Below are positions 40,600 through 50,125 of a stretch of 64,000 bases of DNA, one piece after another. The notes beneath the pieces are model-generated. The model saw nothing but the letters and a program-made list of their open reading frames with translations. It did not search any database and was not told the origin of the DNA. Every line of letters begins with the position of its first letter. The first letter of the stretch is position 1. Both the position numbers and the translations under genes were made by a program. This DNA comes from Pomphorhynchus laevis. Lineage: Eukaryota > Acanthocephala > Palaeacanthocephala > Echinorhynchida > Pomphorhynchidae. The DNA is taken from contig WNNJ02002056.1 of NCBI GenBank assembly GCA_012934845.2, positions 80,526 to 144,525 on the forward strand. The letters run 5' to 3'.

Positions 40600-41257
40600 C
40601 TCTGTATCATTAAATTCTACAATTATTCCTATCGTTGATAATCTCGTTTTCCTAGGCTTCCATTTTGACAACCGACTTTCACTTAAACCTTTCGTTAGAG
40701 ATAAAGTACGCTCATCTACCTTGATACTCCGCAACCTCCGTCGAGTTCGTAGATTGATCGATTTCCCTTCTTGTGTGACTCTAATATCTTCTAACCTTTT
40801 TTCTAGACTCGATTATTGTCTTAGTCTATTTTCCAACTCACCTAAATCCACTCTTCTTCCCCTACAACGCATCGTCAACGCAGCCGTCCGAATTCTCCTC
40901 CGTCTTCGTCGTTTTGATCATACATCCTACCATCTTGCTTCTCTCGATTTGCCTACAATTTATTGTCGTGTTCAAATTCGTCTTCTTATCGTTGCTTTCC
41001 GCCTTGTAACTTTTCATACCCCTTCATTTCTCAACCTTCCTTTTCTTGATAATTCTCGTCCTGTTTACTGTTCTTTGCGTTCCTGTAATTTCCTTCTTTT
41101 GCATGTCCCAAACTACTCTACATCCTTTAGACTCCGCTCCTTCCTGGTGGCTGCTCCTCTATCGTGGAATCATCTGCCCATTCATATACGCCAATCAACT
41201 TCCCTGCAGTGCTTCAAACGCCAAATCCGATCCCATTTTAACAATTTATATGCTTGA
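40600..41257 (+). CDS. L2-like ORF2: post-RT C-terminal domain
   Basis: Reads LVFLGFHFDNRLSLKPFVRD at about 40650, then from 40721 ILRNLRRVRRLIDFPSCVTL, DYCLSLFSNSPKSTLLPLQR, VNAAVRILLRLRRFDHTSYH, LRSFLVAAPLSWNHLPIHIR and RQIRSHFNNLYA before the stop at 41257. The frame is open from about 40570 to the end. The domain is helical and basic. It occurs in six L2-like copies here, so it is a good family marker. Function in the LINE cycle is not well known; RNA or target binding is plausible. Confidence 0.8.
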
Positions 41258-41281
41258 CTTTTTCATTTTTGTTTGTGGACT

Positions 41282-41326
41282 TGTAAGCGTACAGCTTGTA
41301 CGCATTTGCCACATTAAATAAATTTG
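41282..41326 (+). other. L2-like 3' terminal hairpin and poly(A) signal
   Basis: AAGCGTACAGCTTGTACGC folds into a short stem, followed by ATTTGCCAC and AATAAATT. The stem is kept by paired changes in other copies: GCGTGC/GCATGC at 5855, GTGTGC/CACGC at 29950, and GTGCGC/GCACGC at 33110. It is probably the RT recognition structure at the RNA 3' end. Confidence 0.7.
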
Positions 41327-41344
41327 TATTATATTATTATTTGT

Positions 41345-42135
41345 ATTATTAATTTATGCCGATGACCTTATGCTGTGGCGAGCATTGGTTTGTATCCTAG
41401 ATATACAACTTGTTCAACAAGGGTTTCTTTTAAATCCTGAAAAATATAGTCATTTGTATTTAGGTAATATAAATCTAGTCAGGGTATACTCAATTTGAGA
41501 CTATCAGATTCAAGAAGTCCCTAACATATCATATCTTGGAGTCGTTATGTCTAATGACTTAGCACCCTTCTCCGTGTTAAAGTCTTGTCGTAAAAATATA
41601 AATCATTACTCGGCTTCCTCCAGTGCTTTTTCGGTCAATTCGACAAATAGTTTTAAAATTGTCTATAACATCATTGTATCGCCACATATGTTAATGCATC
41701 TCCAGTCCCTACTCCTCAGTTTCGTAGGGATAAGATTCTTTATGAAAATATATTGCGTAAAGCTGCCCACTTTGTGCCATCAGTACAATCGATACCATAC
41801 TCCGAAAGACTGAAACTTCTCGACATACATTCAGTAAAACTCGCTTTAAAAAATACTGATATGATGTTCGTGTGGAGATCACTTATTGCACCTGACCATA
41901 CATTCCGCTAAATGTTCGAATTCCACCATGTCAATCAACTTCGCGGTCATCAGTACACACTGTACATAAAAGCGCTCTAATAAAGCGCTATTATCAATTC
42001 GTGATCGCATTGATCCATTGTGGAATTCTCTAACAACCAATATAATGGACTGTTGCAGTGTAACTTCATCCAAGTGGAGACTTCGTCGTTTTCCCAATCG
42101 TTTTTTTATTTTTATCTATTTTTGTTGTTGTGATA
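41345..42135 (+). pseudogene. LINE 'G', right half (after L2-like insertion)
   Basis: Starts at motif C: IYADDLMLWRALVCILDIQL, then QGFLLNPEKYSHLYLGNIN, VPNISYLGVVMSNDLAPFSV and a decayed C-terminus with IDPLWNSLTTNIMD near 42013 and KWRLRRFPNRFFIF. Together with 37000-37165 it makes one CR1/Jockey-type RT split by the 4.17-kb L2-like element. Multiple breaks. Confidence 0.7.
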
Positions 42136-42497
42136 AAACTTATAATGAAAACTTCCGAAAACTTCGAAAATTTGGACGGTGATAGGATTTTCCTTATTGA
42201 GGCTGTGTGAAACCTAAACTTTGTTTGTACGGTGATAGTAAGCTAAAGCGTTTTTATTTAACTTTTGCAACATTCAGATACCTCCTCTACAAATTTATTG
42301 TTATTAATGTTTCACAATTATCTTAAATTGTTACTATTAAATAAATAGTAAGCTATAACCACATGATTTTATTCATATTATGTATTATTCATATTATTTT
42401 ATGTTGTTTACCTATAATTGTTGTTTTATATTTTTAATTAAATAATATATTATATTTATATAAAAATATATAATAATTTAATATATTCATATTATAT
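42135..42497. other. AT-rich spacer
   Basis: 3' remnant of LINE G and AT-rich sequence; nothing else recognised. Confidence 0.5.
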
Positions 42498-42660
42498 TTC
42501 CTTTATATAGTTTTTTATTGGTTTTTGATGTTATCAAATCATACAATCTTTGATTTTTTTGTTGTTTTTAGATTTATTTGAGTTTTTTAATTATAAATAG
42601 TTGATAAAGAATTATTGGAGCCGGGTCAAAAGAGGAAGATTTTTTTGATATTTCATTATT
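42498..42660. repeat. 160-bp direct repeat, copy 1, ending in a foldback arm
   Basis: Starts TTCCTTTATATAGTTTTTTA and ends with AATTATTGGAGCCGGGTCAA and the GATATTTC arm. It is repeated at 43004-43165 (offset about 506 bp) with few changes. Confidence 0.75.
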
Positions 42661-43003
42661 TTCTGCAAAAATAATGATTTTAATATATCAATTTAATGAA
42701 CTGAATTAATAATATAAATGCAAAACAACAAGTTCAACACAATTGTCTTAAGTGAAAGCATTCTATATTTTACCAGTGACATACAAGATTTATAAAGACT
42801 TATAGGTCATAATTTAAATATTAGGTATTTAACATTTTAAATTAATTTTAAACTTACAATTTTAATCTAATCATCATTGTTTTGAAAGTCTTATAAAATG
42901 TCAACCAAGAAGAATTAAATGAAACATAAACTCAAATTTGTAAATTGCAAACTATTTCCTTGTGTTCATTCATTTTTATCATTTGCCGAGAGCAATCTCA
43001 TAT

Positions 43004-43235
43004 TTCCTTCTATAGTTTTTTATTGGTTTTTGATGTTATCAAATCATACAATCTTTGATTTTTTTGTTGTATTTAGATTTATTTGAGTTTTTTAATTATA
43101 AATAGTTGATAAAGAATTATTGGAGCCGGGTCAAAAGAGCAAGATTTTTTTGATATTTCTTTACCTTGTTAGCATCTTCAGAAAATTACAATCAATTGTA
43201 ATTTTCTGAGATTTATTGAATTAATTAAATTAATT
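43004..43235. repeat. 160-bp direct repeat, copy 2, with foldback element
   Basis: After the shared 160 bp the sequence continues GTTAGCATCTTCAGAAAATT and then mirrors to TTGTAATTTTCTGAGA, the centre of the foldback family. The minus strand reads CTGAAGA...GAAA. Confidence 0.7.
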
Positions 43236-43239
43236 TTCT

Positions 43240-43880
43240 AATTTATTGTGTTCAATCATTTTTATCCATTGCCGAGAGGCAATCAGGGTGATAAAAACTA
43301 TTCATTAAGTTTTGATGAGAGTAAAAACTATGTCTGAAGTACAAATATTAGATGATAAAAATTATTTAAATAACATTATTAATATAAAACAATTGATGAA
43401 TTGATTATTTATATAAATTATAATTGATAAAAATACCTTCGAACTAGCGGCATTTAATAGGCACACATTACAATGGAAAGAAAAATAATGAAAATGATAA
43501 TACTTTTTCAGTAATTGTGGATGCAAGCCAGTAGTTGTTTATGCTTTTTATAGTTTGCCTGAACGAATATTACGAAACAATTTGTCGTATAATGCTCGCT
43601 CTCCACGAGGGAACATGAAAATGTACCTGCCGGTTCTGTGATGGTAATTAATCCGATATTATATGTTTTTAATTGTTATTGTAGACTTTGAGGTAATAAA
43701 CAAAATGAGAAATTAATTGTTCACAATATCATTTATTTAGATCTTTTACGTGGTAGATTGCATGATTAATTTAATGATTATTTAATCATCAAATTAAAAT
43801 GAGCACGTTCTTCTTAATAGAAGAAGCATGTAATGCTCGTTAAAGGTGCTTGATTATCCGTTTAAATACTAGTGTTCGTA
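43240..43880. other. AT-rich region without recognised genes
   Basis: Contains a duplicated TTTTTATC.ATTGCCGAGAG block (about 42975 and 43260). No coding sequence recognised. Confidence 0.5.
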
Positions 43881-43885
43881 AATAA

Positions 43886-43968
43886 TTATTTGGAGCTGGA
43901 TCAAAGAAAAGAAGAAATTTTATTTGATGTTTCGCTAACTTCTGTTATCATCTTCAGAAAATTACAAT
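43886..43968 (-). mobile_element. Foldback-family arm with hammerhead-like core
   Basis: Read on the minus strand: TTGTAATTTTCTGAAGATGA, then TAACAGAAGTTAGC and GAAACATC. This gives CTGAAGA, a hairpin with AGAA loop, then GAAAC (core 43930-43957). Confidence 0.6.
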
Positions 43969-44659
43969 TTTTTAATAAGGATTTTATTACATAACAACCG
44001 ATAACTAAATAAATAACAGAAAGGAAAAGAGTCAGAGTCACAAAAAAACTAGTCAACTGTATATTCAATGATCTGTGCTAACTTCTTCCCAAATTAAGGT
44101 CTCAAATCCACTGGGATCTGAGTCCTCCAACCAATCCAACACGCCGCTCTCCGACTGAACCACCCGGGGTCTTTCACCCCCCCCCCCGAAGAGACCAGTC
44201 GGCGCGGACTATGTTGGGTAAGCGAGAGATGAGGAGCTTAAGAAATCTTAGTCTTTGCTCTGGGGGACGTCCTCCAGAGAAGAAGACTAATCCCGAGATA
44301 GCCCAGGTGCCCAAGGGCGCACCTGAGTTTTCCCATTCAACGACAGATGCTGGGCCCGTTTCAGAGCCCAACTAGCTCTCTTCAGGATACGTTTTAGTCT
44401 ATCCAGGTCAGCTTTCGCTGACCAGTTCACCGAAACGGTGAACCCCAGGTATTTTACTCGACTTGTGAAGGTAGGGAGTGGATCATAGGCAAAAAAGGAG
44501 GCTAGAGCCTAGAGTGCTAGTCTCTTAAGCTTTTGCTTCGTCGCAGGGGAGCCATGAAAGACAACCTCCTGCGATTTGGCGGAGTTTAGAACAAGATTGG
44601 ATATGGGTAACTGGTCTTTTAATCTTAAAAAGAAACGGCTGATGCTAGAGACTACGTCC

Positions 44660-45481
44660 TTACACCTGCGTCCAGAGAACAGGGACTGTGGTGTCATCAG
44701 CGTACACCACTAGACGTTGTTCCTGTTGTTTAAATATTTTGAAGAGATTAATGGAGGCGGTAAGATACAAGATAGGAGAAAGAGGGGAACCTTGAGGCAC
44801 ACCCGTAATAGGGTAGAACTGACGCGCATCAGGGTCGTCTTCGTAGTAGAATCGCTTGGTATACAACAGTATCTCCATTCTGTTAACAATTCTCGCAGGC
44901 AACCCGAGGGACCTGAGAGAAGAGATAACAAAAGGAATGGAGATGCGGTCAAATGCAGCGGAAAAGTCAAGGAAAACAGCCACAGCAAGTTGATGGCTAT
45001 TCTCCCGACAGAACTGATGCACTTCACCTACTGCTGAATGGACCGAGCGACCTTTGACGAACCCATGGAAACCAGGTGGGATTAAATTACGGCTACTTAA
45101 ATGATCGCGGATTCTACGCGCAAGCGCTTTTTCGTTGATCGATACGAGGGCATTTTGAATCGAAATGGGCCGCAGGTCTTTAGGACATGAGACCGGATAT
45201 TTTTTGGGTAAAAAAATTCTACGACTAATGTTGATGTCGGCTACATCGGATGGGGTTGGTAATAGCATTGTGACGGCCACCTCCCTTCTTTGATCGGCTA
45301 TCAAAAGCTGACAGACACGAGAAGAGAGAGGAACGACGGTTTTGGAGGTGCCCGGAAGAGACCCCCAGGCATTGAGTATATCTGGGACAGATATATCTCT
45401 ACTCCTGAAGTCTCCCCAAGGCGGGATTGGTTGTGGTGATTGAGTGGCTCCATAATTGTGTAGGGAAAGTGACTCCTCCAA
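44660..45481 (-). CDS. D-family ORF2: reverse transcriptase
   Basis: 273 codons. Motifs: ISRRIFLPKKYPVSCPKDLR and PISIQNALVSINEKALARRI, then PPGFHGFVKGRSVHSAVGEV, AVAVFLDFSAAFDRISIPFV (motif A, ~163-182), YPITGVPQGSPLSPILYLTA (motif B, ~223-242) and QRLVVYADDTTVPV (motif C, YADD, ~258-265). GSPLSPIL rather than GSVLGPLL points to the I/Jockey side, not L2/CR1. It breaks just after YADD; the thumb continues in the neighbouring frame (44697-44509, DVVSSISRFFLRLKDQLPIS). Catalytic residues are intact. Confidence 0.82.
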   Translation of the reverse strand: MEESLSLHNYGATQSPQPIPPWGDFRSRDISVPDILNAWGSLPGTSKTVVPLSSRVCQLLIADQRREVAVTMLLPTPSDVADINISRRIFLPKKYPVSCPKDLRPISIQNALVSINEKALARRIRDHLSSRNLIPPGFHGFVKGRSVHSAVGEVHQFCRENSHQLAVAVFLDFSAAFDRISIPFVISSLRSLGLPARIVNRMEILLYTKRFYYEDDPDARQFYPITGVPQGSPLSPILYLTASINLFKIFKQQEQRLVVYADDTTVPVLWTQV

Positions 45482-45508
45482 AACCTTGTCAAGGCATATA
45501 CTACCAAT

Positions 45509-46522
45509 TCACCCAGACGCTCTATCCCTCCAACAAACAAACTTATCTTTCTTGAATATCTTCCAAAAGGAAGACTGAGAAGGGTCAAGACGAGCAATAC
45601 TCGCCCTATCCTTACTCAGCTGGAACCAGTATCTGGTACGCCAGTATTCTTTCGAGAGCGTCTGTTTGGCAGAAGAAGAGAGGTCAGGGAGATGAAGTAG
45701 TTTAGCTAGGACCTTGAGTTTTGTCGGAGTGGGACTGAAAATACGACCTTTATAGGTAGTCGATAAAATCGCGGTGGCTTGCGAAGAGAGGTATGAATTA
45801 AATCCGGTTAAACTCTCATTGCCAATTCGGGGGAAGCGCTGGATCGCTGCTTGGAAGAAAGCCACCCTGATGGGATCAAAGTGGAATCTTCTACGAAGCA
45901 GGGAGTCCTCTTCTATCCGCCAACGAATCAGGTCATGAGAGGTGGACAGATGTTGCCGCGATTGCTCCATACAGAAGGGTTTAAGCAACCACTTCTCGTG
46001 GAGCAATAATAAGTCGAGGAGTGAATTGGTTGTCGTGCAATGAAAGGAAGGGGACGGAGGTTTATGAATAAGATAACCGTTCCTGGCTCTGCGGAGTGCT
46101 GCATTAATCCAACGACCAGTTCTGTCGTTGAAGTCACCTAGTACCATGTCATAGCCGCCATCAATTATCCCATCCAGGAGGTCACGGTTCTTGTGAATCT
46201 CTCCTGGACAAATATAGACGTTGGCTAGACTGAGGCGTTTACCGTTCTTGACGAGTGAAACTACTAAACAAGACAGGGCTGGACAAGAGTAGTTTAAAAT
46301 GAGGGAGGATCTTAAGGGGTATTTAACTAAGGTCAAGAGTCCTTGAGATGAAGAGGAGTGAGGAGGGGTTATATACGAAGCATAGTGGGTATAAATGTGC
46401 TTATGGATAAATCGAGTAATGTCGTGGGGGAGACGGATAGACCGCGTCTCCTGAAGAACTATAACATCTGCATCTCTACCAGATAGAAGCCTAAGGGCAG
46501 AAGCCCCCCCCCCGAATTCCAA
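45509..46522 (-). CDS. D-family ORF2: APE endonuclease and linker
   Basis: 337 codons. APE motifs: GRDADVIVLQETRSIRLPHD (catalytic QET, ~22-27), SQGLLTLVKYPL (~59), SLANVYICPGEIHKNRDLLD and MVLGDFNDRTGRWINAALRR (GDFN, ~130). TTNSLLDLLLLHEKW follows, then STSHDLIRWRIEEDS, where SDH has become SHD. The linker runs with YLSSQATAILSTTYKGRIFS and YWRTRYWFQLSKDRASIARL to the frame end at SSFWKIFKKDKFVCW. It nicks target DNA to start reverse transcription. The same Met context (NSGG... frame) is upstream-open, so the true start may be slightly earlier. Confidence 0.82.
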   Translation of the reverse strand: MEFGGGASALRLLSGRDADVIVLQETRSIRLPHDITRFIHKHIYTHYASYITPPHSSSSQGLLTLVKYPLRSSLILNYSCPALSCLVVSLVKNGKRLSLANVYICPGEIHKNRDLLDGIIDGGYDMVLGDFNDRTGRWINAALRRARNGYLIHKPPSPSFHCTTTNSLLDLLLLHEKWLLKPFCMEQSRQHLSTSHDLIRWRIEEDSLLRRRFHFDPIRVAFFQAAIQRFPRIGNESLTGFNSYLSSQATAILSTTYKGRIFSPTPTKLKVLAKLLHLPDLSSSAKQTLSKEYWRTRYWFQLSKDRASIARLDPSQSSFWKIFKKDKFVCWRDRASG

Positions 46523-46555
46523 TGAAGGATATTCAGTAAAAAGGCTCGGGCTTAC

Positions 46556-47218
46556 TCACCATTGTGATGGATTAGTTAGATTGAGAGGCGACAACCTAGA
46601 CTGGGCCAGTAGTAGGAGGGTAATCCCCTTACAACCAGCCACAGCCTCGGGTGCCGTCCCCTGTGCGACATTATCTTCATTTCCCGGGGACCTTAAGGAA
46701 GAGCCTTTAATAAGCTTCAATGGCGGAACTTTAGGGACCGAAGCCCCTCTTTTATTAGATCTTTGAACAGCCGGAGATGCAGGAATCGACGCCGCACATA
46801 GGATGGAATTGACAAGATTTCGAATCAAATCCTCTATGGACGCCAATGTTGTCTTCTTGGATTCGGAAATGAGCCGAATGATGTCATGATCCGTCAGTTT
46901 CCCAGTATTCTGGTTATTATTGCTAGATGCCGCCGCAAAGGATACCGGACGGGCACTCCTAAAGTGATTTTTATATTGTTTGAAAACTCGACATTTTCTG
47001 GACCACGCCGGGTGGTCCAGTCCGCAATTAATGCATTTAGCAGTATTATTACAACGCGTCCCAGCCAGTAAATCCAGACAGGACTCGGAACCACAAACCC
47101 CACAGACAGGAGGGGATTTGCAATTTGATCTCCAGTGCCCCCACTTGTGGCACCCACTACAGTGGGGTATGTCAGGTTGTGTCCTCGTCAAGGATGGTGA
47201 AAGCGAGATTGTACCCAA
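46556..47218 (-). CDS. D-family ORF1, CCHC zinc-knuckle part
   Basis: 220 codons. CSGCHKWGHWRSNC near residue 19 is a perfect CX2CX4HX4C knuckle. CGVCGSESCLDLLAGTRC follows, then CINCGLDHPAWSRKC (CX2CX3HX6C). This triple Cys/His pattern is the hallmark of ORF1 in Jockey/I/R1 LINEs and binds RNA. After it come KQYKNHFRSARPVSFAAASS and a basic Pro-rich tail (SNKRGASVPKVPPLKLIKGS). The stop lies about 35 bp before the APE frame begins. Confidence 0.8.
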   Translation of the reverse strand: MGTISLSPSLTRTQPDIPHCSGCHKWGHWRSNCKSPPVCGVCGSESCLDLLAGTRCNNTAKCINCGLDHPAWSRKCRVFKQYKNHFRSARPVSFAAASSNNNQNTGKLTDHDIIRLISESKKTTLASIEDLIRNLVNSILCAASIPASPAVQRSNKRGASVPKVPPLKLIKGSSLRSPGNEDNVAQGTAPEAVAGCKGITLLLLAQSRLSPLNLTNPSQW

Positions 47219-47264
47219 GAAATGGGTTATTACAACTGTTGGAAAGCAAACGAGCCTTGTTTAA

Positions 47265-47597
47265 CTATGCTGAGCAGAAGGCCACAGGGAGGGCTGCTCC
47301 ATCCCTCCCTTTTAGTTGTCGCAGATTGTTAATTTTAAATTTGTTACACAGATTTATAATGTCTTCCTCCTCTAATTGAGGAGGGAAGTTATTAATCTTA
47401 AGAGAGGCCAACAGCGGTTTCACCTCAATAGATGCTACGTCTTTATGAGTTTCCTCGAAATAATTGACATAATCGTTCAAGAAATCTGGAGTAGCAAATG
47501 AAATACGAATCATGTTATCAGTAATATTGACTTTGTTGAATATAATACGATTTTCAATTCTTAGTGCAAAGTCTTTTAAGAAATATTTGAAGAACAA
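47265..47597 (-). CDS. D-family ORF1, RNA-binding-like middle part
   Basis: 110 codons: NRIIFNKVNITDNMIRISFA, TPDFLNDYVNYFEETHKDVA and SIEVKPLLASLKINNFPPQL followed by EEEDIINLCNKF. The alternating strand/helix text with F.....D...Y...F and LK.NN.P..L.EEDI resembles the RRM-like region that precedes CCHC knuckles in I/Jockey ORF1. A related version is at 18933-18595 (ISFTTPDLAKSYIDYFNNIH). The frame breaks just before the knuckles. Confidence 0.6.
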   Translation of the reverse strand: MFFKYFLKDFALRIENRIIFNKVNITDNMIRISFATPDFLNDYVNYFEETHKDVASIEVKPLLASLKINNFPPQLEEEDIINLCNKFKINNLRQLKGRDGAALPVAFCSA

Positions 47598-47814
47598 ATG
47601 CTTTTCTGTTGGTTTTTAATTGTTACAATGCATAGATTTTGAAGTTTTGGAATGGGGGTAAAACCCCATCAAAAGAAACGTTACTTACTTTGTCGGAAGA
47701 CAATGGGTATACCTTATTAGTCTCTGTTTCCAACGTTGATATTGAATCGAAGTTAGAATCGTTGTTGCTGTTTCGCTTTGATGCTCTGTCGCTTAAATTT
47801 TACTAACACTGTAC

Positions 47815-48140
47815 TTTTTTTTCTTTTTTTATTGCATACACCTTTTACACATTAAATGATTTTTTTTTAATTTACATGCTTTATATCAAAAAGTTTAAAA
47901 CGATCACAGCCATTTGCTTTGGGCAAGTGCTGCTGTTGTTAGCGGTAACCAGCTGCTTTCACTGTTGTTTGGATTTTTGACACGATTTCGACAACTCTTG
48001 AAGGTACACAAAACGCAATAAAAAAGGGCCCACAAATAAAACTATTGGGCTAGCTGCAAAACTATTAGGGGAAAATTCGGATGACTTCTTTTTTTGAAGA
48101 GTTGATCCAATTAATCGTATTGAACTTTTTATATAAGCAT
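47815..48140. other. Spacer: T-rich D-element 5' flank
   Basis: Probable 5' UTR of the D LINE followed by single-copy AT-rich sequence; no genes seen. Confidence 0.45.
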
Positions 48141-48312
48141 GTACATTTTAAAAAACATTGTAATTTTCTGAAGATGCAAACAGTAGTTAGAGAAATATTA
48201 AAAATAATTACGTCTTTCCTTTGATCCAGCTCCAATAATTATTTATTAATAATGGATCAGTATCAACTATTTAAATGTAATTTTCTGAAGACGCTAACAG
48301 AAGTTATTTGAT
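48140..48312 (+). mobile_element. Foldback-family fragments with hammerhead-like core
   Basis: Two arms in tandem. CTGAAGA at 48168-48174 with GAAA at 48192-48195, ending at the ATCCAGCTCCAATAATT arm, then a second CTGAAGACGCTAACAGAAGT at 48285. The second copy lacks GAAA. Confidence 0.6.
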
Positions 48313-49305
48313 TTTTTTGCATTTATTAATTTTATAATTTTGCTTATAAATTGGTCATTTGTATCAGCTCTTTTATGAATTGTATTTTATAAAAACACAA
48401 TTTATTAACTGCATGTGAGTTATACTATAAAAAAATATATTTTAAATATTTAAAGATATTCTAATTTAAATATTTAAAGTTGAGCTGGATCAAAATAAAG
48501 TGATTAAATAACCAAATGTTTATGAACGTCTAATAAAAAAATATACTTTGTATAGAATAATATACTAGATAAGCATTATATTAGATTAGCATTATTTTTA
48601 ATTTCTAAATAATTTAAATTACCCAGCTTTAGTATTTGATTCAATATGATCTGATTATATATTTACTAATAATTGTTTATTATTTAACAAATAATAATAG
48701 AATATTCAAGTATAGATGTCAGTATCTGTTCAGTTATTTTATATTTTAATAAATGTTAGTTTTAAAAGGCATTCTATTAACACGAGAACAGTAATAATTT
48801 ATTTAAAGTTTCGGCCAATTCCGTGACCCTTTTCACGAGGAAGAATTTATAGAAACATTGAAACCTCACAGACTAAGTACGTAGAATTCAGGAGTAATTT
48901 AAAGACTTTCACAAATGTTGCAATCATTTGTTATTTTTAAGATATAATTAGACTTGTTACATTAGATGTGTATTTTTTGCATTTAATATTAATTAAAATA
49001 AAAACATATTTCGACAATTAACTGCTATTACTACCAGGTGCAGCACGCCGTTTATGAATTGTATTTTATAAAAATACAATTTATTAACTGCATGTGAGTG
49101 CAATCAATAAATTACAAGAAATTTTATATTTTAAATATTTAAATATATTCTAATATATTATTTAACAAATGATAATGGAATAAATTTAATTATAAATAAA
49201 TAATTAATATAATATAAATACAATTAATATTATAATTAATATTAATTTAATTCAATTATAAATTTGTCATTTGTATCGGCTAAATAGTTGATAATGATCC
49301 ATTAT
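48312..49305. other. AT-rich region with scattered repeat scraps
   Basis: A decayed PLE tail (ATATACTTTGTATAGAATAA, about 48540) and a duplicated GAATTGTATTTTATAAAAA / CAATTTATTAACTGCATGTG block (about 48377 and 49055). No coding sequence recognised. Confidence 0.5.
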
Positions 49306-49309
49306 TGAT

Positions 49310-49475
49310 AAATATTGGAGCCTGGTCAAAAAAGGGAAGAATTTTATTTGATATTTCGCTAACCTCTGTTAGAAAATTACAATCAATTGTAATTTTCTGA
49401 AGATGCTAACAGTGATTAGCGAAATATCAAATAAAATATTCCTTATTTTTTGATATAGCTCCAATAATTCATAAC
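49310..49475. mobile_element. Complete foldback element, about 165 bp
   Basis: Arms of ~75-80 bp mirror each other around AATTACAATCAATTGTAATT: left ATTGGAGCCTGGTCAAA... GATATTTCGCTAACCTCTGT, right the complement ending TAGCTCCAATAATT. The plus strand reads CTGAAGA (49397-49403), the stem GCTAA/TTAGC, and GAAA (49421-49424). It is the reference copy for the fragments at 10.26, 42.6, 43.1, 43.9 and 48.2 kb. Confidence 0.75.
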
Positions 49476-49734
49476 CGTGTATCTTTTTTAGGCCACTTAT
49501 TCTATCCTTAATTTGAGTGTGTTGGGTATGTTTTGGTGTGTTGGATATTAGCCCCTTTTTCAAATGTAATAAATTGATGATAGATTTATATAAGCTTTTT
49601 AATTATAGATAGTCGATGATTACTTTAATTATTTAATTAAATAATTAATTTTAATATTAAGATAATAATAGTAAATTAAAAATATTATTAATATTTGATT
49701 AAAATTAGATTTAATTAAATTAAAATTAAATTTA

Positions 49735-50125
49735 ACTCTTAAGTGGCAAATTTTTATGGATGGATAATAAATAATATACTTTGTATTATAGTTATTTCAG
49801 AGGAAATACATCATTAGCATGTATTTGGCCCCGCTGCTATGTTGGGTAGAAGAGTTAGGGGCCGAAACCTGATAGCATAGCAGTTCCTCCTGATGACCTC
49901 TAATTATTATTCTGATACAACGTCTGTTATTTATTAGTCAATTCATAAAAATGACGTTTATTTTAAATTTCAATTTTTTATTTTAACTTGATTTAAATTA
50001 TAGAAAATCTTAAAACAATTATTAATTTTATTATTTAATTATTAAATTTTGATTTAGCATTAATATGTTTTGTTTATTTTATAATTATATTAAATACGTA
50101 GACTCAGTTAGCTGATTTAATTAAT
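49735..50125 (+). mobile_element. PLE tail only
   Basis: Begins at the last RT codons (LLSGKFLWMDNK, 49736 on) and continues through the structured motif (49799-49901) to ACTCAGTTAGCTGAT at about 50110. An extremely 5'-truncated insertion. Confidence 0.75.
49799..49901 (+). ncRNA. Structured PLE-tail motif, copy 5
   Basis: Same fold as the 21145 copy, with CTGATGA, GGCCCC/GGGGCC and AAATACAT/ATGTATTT. One arm of the pseudoknot is changed (GAAGAG for GAGGAG). Confidence 0.55.

Larger units (their letters stand above)
37166..41340 (+). mobile_element. Near-full-length L2-like LINE
   Basis: The most complete copy of the family, about 4.17 kb. It keeps 5' monomers (37169-37240), ORF1 with a zinc finger (37290 onward), the ORF1 tail (to about 38380), APE (38358 to about 39060), linker (39060-39540), RT (39584-40567), the post-RT domain (40600-41257) and the 3' hairpin with AATAAA (41282-41325). 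A handful of frame breaks and stops interrupt both ORFs. It splits LINE G (37000-37165 and 41345-42135), so it is younger than G. The RT wording FDIVDHSILLHRL and GVPQGSVLGPMLFSLLL supports L2/CR1. Confidence 0.88.
44080..47815 (-). mobile_element. D-family LINE (I/Jockey-like), near complete
   Basis: Minus strand from about 47815: ORF1 N-terminus (NNDSNFDSISTLETETNKVY, 47720-47620), ORF1 RRM-like part (47597-47265), CCHC knuckles (47218-46950), a Pro/Lys-rich end (to 46556), APE (46522 to about 46000), linker (to 45300), RT (45481-44660), post-RT domain and 3' region (44660-44080). The 3' end has the GC-rich block GGGTGAAAGACCCC, also at 60380 and 20030. A few breaks per ORF. Other copies in the window: 16.76, 19.15, 51.65 and 60.12 kb. 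Confidence 0.85.

Noticed and set aside
46581-47379. Plus-strand open frames over the D LINE ORF1
   Set aside because: Antisense shadows of the CCHC-coding strand.
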